Shown: piece by piece, positions 1 to 12,065 of the stretch
Numbering within the stretch: position 1 is the first letter of the stretch
Layout: every line of letters starts with the position of its first letter
From: Macrostomum hystrix
Taxonomy: Eukaryota; Platyhelminthes; Macrostomidae
Length of the DNA: 64,000 nucleotides
NCBI GenBank assembly: GCA_950097015.1
Contig: CATNEN010000037.1
Coordinates: forward strand, 2,633,501 to 2,697,500
Reading direction: 5' to 3'
Notes under the pieces: generated by a model
Seen by the model: only the letters and a program-made list of their open reading frames with translations
Databases searched by the model: none
Told to the model about the DNA's origin: nothing
Translations under genes and position numbers: made by a program

Positions 1-3000
1 CAAGTTTTCCTTAGCAACCATCGAGTTCTCCTTATCAACCGATGATTTCTCTTTTAAAGCAGACGAGTTTAACGTGCCATTGTAGGAATCGACCCTGGAA
101 ACTGTTGAGGCCTTAGCAACAGTTGCATCATTGTCTTTAAAATCGTCGCTATTGGTAGGCAGACTAGCCCAGACGGCACCGACACCTGGCACGGGCTCAC
201 GCTCAAGGAATCGCGTCATTAATTCCAACGATTTGGATACTAAAGATTTGTCAGCACCGTCAAACACGGCCCGGTACAGCCAGTAAAAGTTGCAGCCCTC
301 CAGCCGGCCGGAGATCCTTCTCAGAGCGCCAAGGCAGCGGTGGAATTCAAAGAAGCTGAAATGATTTGCGGCAGGCACCAGCGGAGCCAGCAGAAGGTCG
401 ATTGGCGTAGCGACGGCGGCGAGGCGGCAGTCGTCTAGTTGTTCAACGCAGCCAAGGTTGACAACGCGACCGTCAATTGACGAAAGCGAGGAGCAGGAGA
501 TCGCTAGGTAGGCTTCGACTGCCAGGCCGGCGGCCCGCAGCAGCTTCAGGCCGAGACCGTCAGAGTCGAACATGGCCAGGACGCGCAGAGGACGAGTTGG
601 ACTCGAAGGCTGACTGCTGGAGGCGCTGTAGGATGCTCGACAGGTAATGGGACATTTCTCACTGGAAGCATTGTGGGTCAACAGGTAGAGAAGTAGGATA
701 TTTCCCACTGGAAGCATTGTGGATCAATAGGTAGAGAAATGGGATATTTCCCACTGGATGCATTGTGGATCAATAGGAAGAGAAATGGGATATTTCCCAC
801 TGGAAGCATTGTGAATCAACGGGTAGATCAATGGGATATTTCCCACTGAAAGCATTGTGGATCAACGGATAGATCAATGGGATATTTCCCACTGGAAGCA
901 TTGTGGATCAATAGGTAGAGAAATGGGATATTTCCCACTGGAAGCATTGTGAATCAACGGGTAGATCAATGGGATATTTCCCACTGAATGCATTGTGGAT
1001 CAACAGGTAGAGAAGTAGGATATTTCCCACTGGATGCATTGTGGATCAATAGGAAGAGAAATGGGATATTTCCCACTTGAAGCATTGTGAATCAACGGGT
1101 AGATCAATGGGATATTTCCCACTGAAAGCATTGTGGATCAATAGGTAGAGAAATGGGATATTTCCCACTGGAAGCATTGTGAATCAATAGGTAGAGAAAT
1201 GGGATATTTCTGACTGGAAGCATTGTGGATCAATAGGAAGAGAAATGGGATATTTCCCACTGGAAGCATTGTGGATCAACGGGTAGATCAATTGGATATT
1301 TCCCACTGAAAGCATTGTGGATCAATAGGTAGAGAAATGGGATATTTCCCACTGGAAGCATTGTGGATCAATAGGAAGAGAAATGGGATATTTCCCACTG
1401 GAAGCATTGTGGATCAACGGGTAGATCAATTGGATATTTCCCACTGAAAGCATTGTGGGTCAACAGGTAGAGAAATGGGATATCTTCCACTCAGTTTTTA
1501 CATAAAGAGACAAACTCAGGTGACTTAGGGCACCCAGTTACAAAAAATTCCAGCTGAAAAGCTTACAGTCCGACAGGCCGCAACAGGCCCGCAGCAGCCG
1601 GCTCGCACAGGTAGCAGGTCCATTTGACGGCCTCCAACTCTGAGTAAGCGGCCAGAGCCCAGGCCGCCGGGCCAATCAGGATAGTCAGGCAGGCCTGTGG
1701 ATTGGTGGCTGAGTCTTATTGAATGAAGCAGGTCGATTTTGGGCACCAGAAAGTTTACCTCAAGAATGAAGGTACACGGAGATGGCAGGTAGACGGAAGA
1801 GATTGCAGGCACAGGGAAGAGATGGCAAGTACAGGAAGGACTGTATTTTCTATGACTTCATTACTACAAAAAATCTAGCTGTCTATGACCGGAAGTAAAG
1901 CTAAAGATTAGGCGATTAAAAATAGGGTCGGCGCCGCATACCTGGCAGTAATGTAGGCCGCATTTTGAACAGGTGGCCGTCTGGAGGCCGCAGGGCAGGG
2001 CGCAGACGATGCAAACCCGTCGGCTGTCTGGGCCGCCTTCGCCAGCTTCAGTGACCCGCCTGCCGCACGGCTTGCACAGCTGGCCAACAAATTTCGGGTG
2101 CGCGATTAGCTCGCCAGCGGCGGAGGCGCAGGCCAGGCACAGAGCCGGCTGGACCGCGTCAGCGCCGGGCGGGCGATGATAGCTATGCATTAGCTGATCC
2201 GTAACGGGGCGCGAACCCGGGACCTCGCCTATGGTGCTATCGACGCCGACACCACCGTTGCCACCGTGGCCAGCGCCTTTGGTTGCCTTCTTGCGACCGC
2301 GAGCAGCGGTTGACCGGCCGGTCTTTTTCTTGGAGGTTAATCGGTTCTCCTTGACTTTGTCCAAATTAAACTCGGAGTCGCTGTCTACTGAGGCGGCATT
2401 AGTAAGGGCATTGGAAGCAGACACGGTAGTGGCAGTGGCAGCATTGGCAGTGGCAGAAGAAGCAGAAGCGACAGGCTTGGCTGAAATAACACAAGTTTTG
2501 TGATACGGGATGTGACAGATCATCTGCGCGGGATAATCAAGATAATCTTGATCTGGCCCTGGGAGTGCGGCTGCTCAGACCAATCAGGATATGGCAGTGC
2601 GGCTGCTCAGACCAATGAGGATGTGAGAGTGTGGCTGCTCACACCAATGAGGATGTGAGAGTGTGGCTGCTCAGACCAATGAGGATGTGAGAGTGTGGCT
2701 GCTCAGACCAATGAGGATGTGAGAGTGTGGCTGCTCAGACCAATGAGGATGTGAGAGTGTGGCTGCTCACACCAATAAGGATATGGGAGTGTGGCTGCTC
2801 ACACCAATGAGGATGTGAGAGTGTGGCTGCTCACACCAATCAGGATATAGAGCAGTGCGGCTGCTCACACCAATGAGGATGTGAGAGTGTGGCTGCTCAC
2901 ACCAATAAGGATATGGGAGTGTGGCTGCTCACACCAATGAGGATGTGAGAGTGTGGCTGCTCACACCAATCAGGATATAGAGCAGTGCGGCTGCTCACAC

Positions 3001-4862
3001 CAATGAGGATGTGAGAGTGTGGCTGCTCACACCAATAAGGATATGGAAGTGTGGCTGCTCACACCAATGAGGATGTGAGAGTGCGGCTGCTCAGACCAAT
3101 CAGGATATAGAGCAGTGCGGCTGCTCACACCAATGAGGATTTGAGAGTGCGGCTGCTCAGACCAATCAGGATATGGCAGTGCGGCTGCTCAGACCAATGA
3201 GGATTTGAGAGTGTGGCTGCTCACACCAATGAGGATGTGAGAGTGTGGCTGCTCACACCAATGAGGATGTGAGAGTGTGGCTGCTCACACCAATGAGGAT
3301 GTGAGAGTGTGGCTGCTCACACCAATGAGGATGTGAGAGTGCTGCTGCTCAGATCAATAAGGATATGGGAGTGTGGCTGCTCACACCAATGAGGATGTGA
3401 GAGTGTGGCTGCTCAGACCAATGAGGATGTGAGAGTGTGGCTGCTCAGACCAATGAGGATGTGGGAGTGTGGCTGCTCACACCAATGAGGATGTGAGAGT
3501 GCGGCTGCTCAGACCAATGAGGATGTGAGAGTGTGGCTGCTCACACCAATGAGGATGTGAGAGTGCTGCTGCTCAGACCAATGAGGATATGGGAGTGTGG
3601 CTGCTCAGACCAATGAGGATGTGAGAGTGCTGCTGCTCAGATCAATAAGGATATGGGAGTGTGGCTGCTCACACCAATGAGGATGTGAGAGTGTGGCTGC
3701 TCACACCAATGAGGATGTGAGAGTGTGGCTGCTCAGATCAATGAGGATATGGGAGTGTGGCTGCTCAGACCAATGAGGATGTGAGAGTGTGGCTGCTCAG
3801 ACCAATGAGGATGTGGGAGTGTGGCTGCTCACACCAATGAGGATGTGAGAGTGTGGCTGCTCAGACCAATGAGGATGTGAGTGCTGCTGCTCAGATCAAT
3901 AAGGATATGGGAGTGTGGCTGCTCACACCAATGAGGATGTGAGAGTGTGGCTGCTCACACCAATGAGGATGTGAGAGTGTGGCTGCTCACACCAATTAGG
4001 ATGTGAGAGTGTGGCTGCTCAGATCAATGAGGATATGGGAGTGTGGCTGCTCAGACCAATGAGGATATGAGAGTGTGGTCAAACCAAAGATTTGGGAATG
4101 ACAGTTAAACTTAGGCCTTAGAAACAATGGCAGGTCAGAGCACTAATAAATGAAATTATTCGAAAATTGGGCCAGCATACTCAGTAGATTGAAACTAGAC
4201 AGCCCCAATGCCTCACATGTGCCAGCTAATGCTGTGGCGGTAGGTTTACTAGTGCTTCCATGAGACGCCCTTCTGTGCCGCTCTCGCATAGCATCCAAGC
4301 ACTGCTCGGCCCAAGCTGAAATCCTGCAATGGTCGCCTCCCTCATTGACTAGAGCCACTTTGCCAGGCTCCAGTTTGGCTAGCAATTCGCGCAGTTCGCC
4401 AAGCTCAGTCTGGCTGGGCACAGCAGCGCGGCACAGCAGCTCCTCCAGTAGGCGGTCGAAGCCGCGATGCTGCAAGGAGCCGCCGCGCGCCTTCGGAACA
4501 ACTGAGGAATTCGGCAGATGGCCCCGGCCCTTCTCGCTGCACAATGGCACCAGAGATGATTTGGCAACTTCCGACACTTTTCCCTCGGCCAGCCAGAGGA
4601 GCCAGCGCCAGCCAGGTCTAGCTGGACGGAGGTGGCAGCGCCAGCCGGATACGACCATTCCGGGATAGTGGCGCGCACCCCACGGCGCCCAGGCTAGGGC
4701 GCCAAAGTCTGGTACTAGCTCATCTGGACTTGGCGACAACATGCTCTCAGTGCATTTGCCAGCCTCATTGTCTGAGCCAGAGGTGGAAGCGGAGGAGGAA
4801 GTGTCTTCATGATAGCTAGCTTTGTTTGAACGGCGACGCTTAGGCTTATTTGGCTTTGGCAT
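1..4862 (-). CDS. DNMT3-like protein: PWWP + ADD + degenerate methyltransferase domain (3' end beyond window)
   Basis: Minus-strand exons: 4217-4862, 1942-2480, 1567-1694 and 625 to beyond base 1. All have GT-AG junctions and compatible phases. The start is MPKPNKPKRR at 4862. A PWWP domain spans about residues 52-150 (FGALAW, HYPGMV in place of WWPG, WLLWLAEGKVSEV). A basic linker (about 265-283) is followed by an ADD domain (about 330-430) with its CxxC pairs intact: CLAC, CKPC, CIVC, CSKC, CQAC, CYLC, plus HPKFVG and ILIGPAA, closely like DNMT3A. The last exon (438-646) begins RPLRVLAMFDSDG, like DNMT3 motif I, and keeps FFEFHRCL, FYWLYRAV, RFLEREPV and VWASLP. The segment that should hold the catalytic PCN reads IDLLLAPLVPAANHF, with no cysteine, and ENV is also missing. 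This resembles mammalian DNMT3L, which is inactive and acts as a cofactor and H3-tail reader. Family assignment is firm; loss of activity is inferred. Confidence 0.88.
649..1495. repeat. Minisatellite, 46-bp unit, about 18 copies
   Basis: Direct repeats built around GGGATATTTCCCACTGGAAG. They fill the intron between the second ADD exon and the methyltransferase-like exon of the DNMT3-like gene. Units differ by a few bases (ACTGGAAG/ACTGAAAG, AATAGG/AACGGG), with higher-order alternation of variants. Confidence 0.95.
2560..4078. repeat. Minisatellite, 32-bp unit, about 46 copies
   Basis: Tandem units containing GTGGCTGCTCAGACCAATGA and GGATGTGAGAGT. They occupy nearly all of the intron between the PWWP and ADD exons of the DNMT3-like gene (2481-4216). 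Unit variants (TGTGAGA/TATGGGA, CTCAGA/CTCACA) are interspersed, which suggests repeated local duplication. Confidence 0.95.
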
Positions 4863-5547
4863 TTTGTTTGCCTTCTAAAAATTAAAAGTAAGCTAGAATT
4901 ATAATAATTGAGCATAAATTTATACCTGACAAACAAAAAATAACCCTGATAAGTACACATAACAAAGGAATTTTTACGGCATACATGTATACCATCCAGA
5001 GTCTGGTGCTGAAGATACTTAATTTGACAATGGGGAAAGTGGACAGGTATTAAATAGGGAAATTGCTAGACTGTCAGCAAAGGGGGTCTTCTTAAGTTTA
5101 GGAAAATCTTTTTGTGAGGCCAGTTATTAGTTTAAGTTTTCAACATTTGCTAATATGCGGATATTTACTTAACTGGCATAATATCAGTTTGCTATATTAA
5201 TAAAATAATTAGCAAGCTAACAAGGTAAGATTTGCTTTTTAATAAGTAAGGGTAATAATTGATAGTTTGCAAACAGGGGATAAACTACACTATAAGGTTT
5301 CTAATGTTTGCTAATTTGCCAAGTGGTGAAGACAGTAGGATAAGTTTTCTAAAAATGACTTATTTTTAAGCTAACAAGCTTTGAAAAATGGCAAAATTAG
5401 GTTTCTTAATTACAAAGTTTCTAAACTCTTATTACCTGAAAGTTAGACTATGGATAAAAGCAATAGGCCTAGGGAGACTAGGCCTACAATTTCATTAAAA
5501 ACAATTTTGAAAATCATTGATACAAGCTAAAATAAGCATTAAACAAA
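4863..5547. other. AT-rich upstream region of the DNMT3-like gene, no gene seen
   Basis: No supported reading frame. It should contain the promoter and any 5' untranslated exon of the DNMT3-like gene, but I recognise no motif. TAGGCCTA occurs twice, at 5464-5471 and 5479-5486. Confidence 0.5.
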
Positions 5548-6825
5548 GTTTGGCGCACAGAATACACCAGAATGCTCAATCAAGCTCCCTGCAAAAAAAA
5601 TTTCAGCAAAAACGATTTGCTAGTCTACGCTACTTCTAAGGTGAAGTGATTTGCCAGTAGTGCTGGCTTTTTTATCAACCTGAGTATATTGAGATCGATT
5701 TTGCCATAGACTATGTTTCTCGCTTGTCTTTCCTTCCATCTTAGAAATTGCTGTGTACCAGGAACACGGATTGCTTTCTTCTCCAACTGCTTCTGGTATG
5801 GCTAAGTTCTATGAGCAAGTTGACAAGCTTTTTGACCTTGCCAATAATGTAGCACCATTCAAGGCCATTACAGCTGAGAACCTGCAGGCAAAAAGTCAAG
5901 AAATTGATTATTGGATCGTCTGGCTGAACTCTCTGAGGTTCCAGTACAGCTCCCAAAGCATTGGCTGGGTACAGGTGGCGCCAGAGAAATTCCTCCAGGT
6001 GGGTTTTGAAGAGTCCAGCCGAGGTTCTGTGCATGGACCTGAACTTTGCCTTTGCATGGGCCCAGGTCCCCTCAATGGTGTTTGTGTGCACTGTACTGTC
6101 CAGTGGGTCAACAAAGTGCAGCCTATGATTGACAACAGCATGGTTTGCCAGGCCAGCGTATGCAAGCCAGCCATCTGTGAGGATGCAGCTGCCAGGTAGG
6201 ACATGCCACTGGATGATTGGCATCAGGGTAGCAGCGGACCGGTCTGCAACAATTACAATCATGCACTTCTTTGTCTGATGCTCGACCATCCCAAAGACCC
6301 AATGGCCCTCTCGCCAGGCCCCCCGGTGGTACTTGCGGTGCATGAACTTTGACTCATCGATCTCTACATCGATACCCGGTCGACCTAGCTGAATTGGATA
6401 ATCCACAAGGTACTATCCTGGTTGAGCTGGTGGCATTATCTGTATGCAGTCAAAAATATTCTTAATCACAAAAAAAGTAGATCATATAGGCAGAAAAAAT
6501 ATGTCCCTCCCTTAATAATAAAAGCTCACTCAGCCACGTCAGCTTTATTCTACGGCACTTGCCACATCATATTAAACATCTCTGTGGACCCGCAAATTCA
6601 AATCCATTTGAAAAATAATATCGTGAAGGAAACCTCAACATTGCCAATCGGGCCTCTCTGTCCATAAAAAGTTCCAACTTGAATAGACATACAAAAGAGT
6701 GACTACTTCTCAAATTTTAGTACTACTTAACTCTTCTTCACCTCAGGAGTAGTGTCAATGGCTTTATATTTCAGCTTTAGATTTGGAAGCTGATTGAGCA
6801 TTCTGGTATATTCTGTGGTTTGGCC
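5548..6825 (-). mobile_element. Merlin-type DNA transposon with terminal inverted repeats and 8-bp target duplication
   Basis: The element runs 5556-6817. Its ends are inverted repeats of about 27 bp, starting CACAGAATAC at 5556 and the complementary CACAGAATAT at 6817, and both contain CCAGAATGCTCAATCA. Immediately outside are GTTTGGCG (5548-5555) and GTTTGGCC (6818-6825), an 8-bp target-site duplication with one difference. Merlin elements make 8-9 bp duplications and carry IS1016/ISXO2-like transposases, and both features are seen here. Confidence 0.92.
5741..6406 (-). pseudogene. Merlin (ISXO2/IS1595-like) transposase, N-terminus interrupted
   Basis: The 221-codon frame carries the DDE-type core: VEIDESKF (first Asp), ILTDGWLAY (second Asp) and NTIEGTWAHAK (Glu). 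It would catalyse cut-and-paste transposition at the flanking inverted repeats. The frame opens at GTG (6406), and an in-frame TAG lies two codons upstream, so the expected N-terminal DNA-binding part (roughly 6410-6790) is cut off by a stop or encoded in another exon. The three acidic residues are present, so this copy may be recently dead, or spliced. Confidence 0.85.
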
Positions 6826-8224
6826 ATATAAAACAGCTTTGATTTCAGTTACTAAAACCATAAAATACAATCCTTATTTCAGCATCAATTAATAGTTTGT
6901 CAAGAAAAATTGATTTTTATTTAAACATCACTTTTGTGACTTCAGTGCTCTAGCCTAGATACCACTAGGGCCTAGCAAGCTAGAGTTCTATGTACCATAT
7001 TAAAGGCCCTACATACTCTTTCCTCCATCTGCAAAAAAGTTAATAAAACAGTAATGACAGTATTATTAATGACAATAATTCGTAGGAAGAATTACAAACA
7101 TAAATAAGACTAGGCTATAAATAAATAGATTGCCTAATCTATAAAACAGATTATAATAAAGACAAAAAAAACAGAAGAGCTTCAAAGCATTATTTGTTTA
7201 CAAGTAATAAGCCCTCAAGCATCTGCATCTCAAGCCCTAAGGAAGTTACAACTTCCTTAATGATAACCTTGCTGTATACAAGAAAATATATACAGCAGTA
7301 GAGCCCCCACAAGGGCTGACCTGCAGTCCAGATTGGACAAGGCCGTTTAGCAATGATAACCTTGTACAATTGCACTCACTACGTAGTACGTTTAAAAGCA
7401 CGCGATATGCGCGTCAAGAAATTTGCATGCCAGCGAGAAGGGTCTTAAAGTTAAAATTATAAACAGTCTCAAAATGTTAACAAAAAGATAACGCTACTAA
7501 GAAGTCAGATGTAGAGACCTCTTAAAAGTAAAATAAGTACATTAAAATTTTTTTTATTCAATTTGCACTTAGTTATTATTTTTGTAAATTCCATGTCGCA
7601 GACCGAAAACGCTTGCAAAGTTTTTTACTTCAATTTAAAATGACAATATGAACAAGTTATCTTCTTTTTTGTCTCCCTAAGCCTTTTTCGTGCCGCGTTA
7701 TTTTGCTCGCCCCTTCTCCCCATGTGCTCCTATTATTTGCATTTTCTTAGCTGCTAATATAATATCTAGTTTCTTACATCGTTATCTTCGTTTGCTTTTC
7801 GATTTTCGCACTTTTTCAAACTTTCAATTAACTGTTTCGTGAACTCACGAACTCACGACTCGTCGTGTTTTGTGATTTATAATATATTTAAATGTCGTAA
7901 TAAAAATATACACGTTACACTTTATTGGCCAAACAGGCATCTTGCCTGAGCCAACAACTACTACTCGAAGAGATTATTAGTACAATTAATAAAACTAAGT
8001 ATGGGGCATTGAAAGTCTCTACTATTCCCCTAGGTTCATAATCACAACTCATCTTATAACTGTCGCTTAAAAATAACTAGTGGGCCTAAGTCTATTCATT
8101 TTACTCTTAATGATATAACGTCAAATGCGGAATGTTTCAGTTGTGTTTTAGCGAAGTAGTAGATAATTTAATACTAGATTAGCCAATGGCAATCCAGGCA
8201 ATAGCTTTATAGTATTACTATAGC
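6826..8224. other. AT-rich region without a recognised gene
   Basis: Short frames only, none resembling a protein. It contains GGCC-type insertions at TA (for example TAGGGCCTA at 6966-6974). Confidence 0.5.
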
Positions 8225-8889
8225 TAGGGTAATGTATCATCAACCGAACAGTGTATCTTCAAAACCGAACAAGAATTTTGACTCCTTCCTTGGTCTTGTG
8301 CAAGATAGAAACAAGCTATTGTGTTTCACAGAACAACTAGTTTGAAAGTTGAAGAAATTATCTACAAGCTGAGGCATGATGTGCAATGAAGCATTAAGAG
8401 AAAAGAAAGATATTGATGTTTCAGTAGAAATTTTTATTGCAAAAGCATACTTTTTAACAACATTTTTTCACTTTCACTTTCACTTTCACTTATGTACTTT
8501 AAACAAAGATTGTATGTGGTTGCTTGCCAATTAAATGACCATAAATGTAGTTATTTATAGAGCATGAAAAATGCTTTCAAATTACATAATTCATGATAGT
8601 TCACTCCTTAAAATAAGATTAAACCACTCACTCAAATTGTACAACCAAACATCAAATTCTCTGTTTGGTTTGAAGATACATGAAAATCATTGTTCGGTTT
8701 TAGATAAAAAGCAGGAATAACTTTTTTCTATTTGACAAAATAGCAAAAGCAGATACTTTTTAGAAAGATGTAACTGTTTTCTATAACTTGGCTTTTAATT
8801 TATCATCATATCTTAAACAGAAAGTCTGTACCTTAGGTTTGAAGTAAAAAAAATACACATTCTTGTTTGGTTGATGATACATTACCCTA
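8225..8889. mobile_element. MITE copy 1 (TA target duplication)
   Basis: The element 8227-8887 begins GGGTAATGTATCATCAACC and ends with its near-perfect complement, GGTTGATGATACATTACCC. TA lies directly outside both ends (8225-8226 and 8888-8889). It has no coding capacity. It contains a CTTTCA microsatellite near 8465-8490 that copy 2 lacks. TA duplication points to mobilisation by a Tc1/mariner-superfamily transposase (inference). Confidence 0.88.
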
Positions 8890-9016
8890 CGCCCCTTCAA
8901 TTCTATAAAATATGAAGCCTAGCTGGCATATTAACACCATCCATACCTGCAGCCTTTTTTATAAAAATACTCTAGGCCTAGCCACCTATGGCACTATTTT
9001 CTGTTTGTGAGGAGGG

Positions 9017-9656
9017 TAGGGGGGGCCTAATGTATCATCAACTGAACAGTGTATCTTCAAAACCGAAAAATAATTTTGACTCCTACCTTGGTCCTATGCA
9101 AGACAGAAACAAGCTAGGCCTATTGTGTTTCACAGAACAACTAATTTGAAAGTTGAAGAAATTAGGCCCTATCTACAAGCTGAGGCATGATGTGCAATGA
9201 AGCATTAAGAGGAAAGAAAGATATTGATGTTTCAGTAGAATTTTTTATTGCAAAAGCATAGGCCTACCTTTTGACAACATTTTTTCAGTATGTACTTTAG
9301 ACAAAGATTGTATGTGGTTGCTTGCCAATTAAATGACCATTAAAGCAGTTATTTATAGAGCACAAAAATGCTTTCAAATGACATAATTCATGATAGTTCA
9401 CTCCTTAAAATAAGATTAAACCACTCACTCAAATTGTAAAACCAAACATCAAATTCTCCATTTGGTTTTAGATGAAAAGCAGGAATAACTTTTTTTCTAT
9501 TTGACAAAATAGCAAAAGCAGATACTTTTTAGAAAGATGTAACTGTTTTCTATAACTTGGCTTTTGATTTATCATCATATCTTAAATAGAAAAACTAAAG
9601 CTTAGGTTTGAAGTTAAAAATACACATTCTTGTTTAGTTGATGATACATTATCCTA
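9017..9656. mobile_element. MITE copy 2 (same family as copy 1)
   Basis: Aligns with copy 1 from TAATGTATCATCAAC to GTTGATGATACATTA along most of its length. The left end is altered by extra GGGGCC (TAGGGGGGGCCTAATG where copy 1 has TAGGGTAATG). The right TA is at 9655-9656. It carries three internal insertions absent from copy 1: GGCCTA after 9116, GGCCCTA after 9164 and GGCCTA after 9260. It lacks about 25 bp of copy 1 near the GTTTGGTTTGAAGATACATG stretch. Confidence 0.88.
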
Positions 9657-11620
9657 ATATAAGAGTCATGAAATTTGAGTCATGAAACGCTGGAATGAAA
9701 TTTGATTCCCTAGCTCCTGTACGCCAATGTACGCCAGCAGATTTATAGAGTCAAATATGTTTAAGCCTTTTTTAATTTTTGTTTCATTTCTGCTGTCGAC
9801 AAAGACAATTGACCTTTAAGTTGACACTTGTACCCTGTGTCTGGCGGTACCTGGACACTTCGTCATCTTACACATACATGCGCAACCTCCCAAATCTTAG
9901 CCGGCCCTGCGACTTAATTTTTGCTCTCATTTGCGACTTAGTTTGTTTCATTGCTCTATTTACGACTTAGTTTGCTCTCATTTGCTCTCTTTTTCTCTCC
10001 CCTTTTTCCTTTTCTTCACGCCTTTCTTTTTTGTCCCTTGGTCCCCCTTAGAATTTTTTGTGCTTGGTTGATTGGTTTTTGCGACTTACCTTGCTTGGTC
10101 CTCGTTTCACCCAGCCGGGTTGGCCAGGTGTTGTGCATGTATGATCTTACAACTTTGTCATCCTGATGACGATCTGTCAAATATCTCAGAGGGTGGATGA
10201 CGAAGAGACTTAGACTTGTGGACACTTCATCTATAAAACAAAAGTTTTTCAAGTTAGAACAGAACCACCCCTTCCCACCTCATCATATCGTGTTGGCACC
10301 TATCTTTCAACTCTTATAATGAAATCAGTTTTGACATCTCTTTTTGACAATTTAGAGTGTGAAGTGTGTTTACACCTCTGCCTATCACCCCACCTTCACT
10401 TTATTGATGACGAACTTGATTGCTTGTTATTAGTAGATGAGGAACTGACCAAACTTTAAAGCATGCCAATTGGCTAGATAATGAAGTGTCCTACCTTCCA
10501 AGTGGATGACGAAGTGTCTAGGATCCTATATGGCTACCTTGTAGTTGTAGCTATATTATAACAGAAAATAACAGAAATCAAGAAAATGTACTAGGCCTAG
10601 AATGCTTAGTCTCAATGAATGCTGACAAGTAAGAACCTAATTTGATTTGTTTAAATATTTAGTACTTACTAGTTAGTCCCTAAATTATGGTCATAGATAT
10701 ATAATGAAATTATTCCTAGCTTATTTTACTAAACTTAGGTCCAGCTAACTAGAAAATTTTATTTTTATTTTTTTGAAAATTTCTTAATTCAATTGCATTT
10801 GCAGCAAATGCAATTCTGTCTTCTGATGCCCTGTTTAAGAACCATCTCAGTGAATCTATGACTATGACTGTTGCCATGGAATACATTTGGCAGCTTCCTA
10901 TATTGGCTACAGTACTACTAATTGACTCTAGCTAATAACCTTTTTTATGTCTTGAAATTTATGAAATCTAAAATTAATGTAATTCCACATACTAGGAGAT
11001 TGCCTACATTATATTGTAGTGTTGCCACAGTTATATGCTAAATAAATTTGCTGAAATCACTAGCTGAAATTTGCTAAAAAATCACTGAGCTAGCTCATAC
11101 ATGCACAATGCCTGGCCAAATTTGCTGGATGAAATGAGGGCCAAGCAAAGAAAGTTGCAAAAATCAATTGACCAAAGGCAAAAAATCAAAGGGGAGAGTA
11201 AGTTACAAAGAGAGAAAGAAGAAAGTGCAAGGAAGAGAGAAAAGAATGAGAGAGGAAGAGAAAAAGAACAGAGAAAAAAAAGATATGAAAAATGATTAGT
11301 CAAATTGACAGCCACAAAAACCTTTGACTTATTATATTATCAAGCACACTTGGCCAGTACAGTTGTTATAGTTGTGCAAAAAGTCCAAAAGATTGAAAGA
11401 AAATAGAGAAAAGTATAGCCTAGTAGTAACTATAGTATAGTTGTGCAGGGTTGTTATCTAAACATTACATAAAGTGAACTAAAAGTATATAGTCATACAG
11501 CCCATAAATATATTTTAATTTTGTTTTAAGAAGCTGACCCACACCAAAGTCTTTTGCTTTTGCTGTGGGGCAGCTTTTCTGCTGGTGACACTCCTCTTGA
11601 CATTGAAAAGACAAATTTCA
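9657..11620. other. Intergenic DNA, no gene recognised
   Basis: Short frames of low complexity (for example a Lys/Glu-rich one at 11101-11295) have no family resemblance. The stretch near 10100-10160 and its inverted counterpart near 11090-11200 share words such as CATACATGCACAATGCCTGGCCAA, suggesting two diverged copies of an unclassified repeat in opposite orientation. Confidence 0.45.
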
Positions 11621-11621
11621 G

Positions 11622-11664
11622 TTGCCAACATATTGATCTGGTTAGCAGATCAATATGTTAGCAA
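11622..11664. repeat. Perfect 14-bp inverted repeat with 5-base loop
   Basis: AACATATTGATCTG (11627-11640) and its exact complement (11646-11659) flank the loop GTTAG. Pairing resumes outside one mismatch (TTGC/GCAA), giving a 19-position stem. Confidence 0.85.
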
Positions 11665-11699
11665 ATCTAATAGTTGATTTTTCTGTGATTGAATGAAAG

Positions 11700-12065
11700 A
11701 TGTGTCTAGAAATTCGAGCCTTCACTTCGAGTTGTGGACTGAAAAGGCGAAATCTCATTTTAGGTGAGTTGCCAACTCAACATAAACCTTCTTGAAAACA
11801 AAAAGCTGAGGCCTACAACTTGGGTCCTGGCCCAGAAGCTTCTTAGCGTCAGATACTATGAGGATCTCTTCAAGTGGTAAAATGAATGCCTGATCTGATC
11901 AGCAATTAGGCTGACTTGGGCTGATCAGCAATATCAGCCCTCCCTGCCTCAAACTGCTCAACCCAGTTGTACAAATGCATTCTGCTTACAAGCACCATAA
12001 ATAGCAAGTACAGTGGCTTGGATCTTCATTTGTTTCTCGCCAAGCTTCTTGCCGATTCCAAAGTG
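11700..12065 (-). pseudogene. Relic of a mariner-like transposase N-terminal domain
   Basis: Minus-strand frames contain LYNWVEQFEAGRADIADQP, fitting the W-x3-F-x2-GR-x2-I-x-D pattern between the helix-turn-helix motifs of mariner-family transposases. Upstream, in another frame, is AIYGACKQNAF. Frames are broken by stops and shifts, and no catalytic triad is seen. A shared domain in another DNA transposon is possible. Confidence 0.4.

Noticed and set aside
2560-4078. Possible CRISPR array
   Set aside because: Contiguous tandem units without spacers in a eukaryotic intron.
11101-11295. Lys/Glu-rich 64-codon frame
   Set aside because: Low-complexity purine-rich DNA inside a dispersed repeat; no supporting features.
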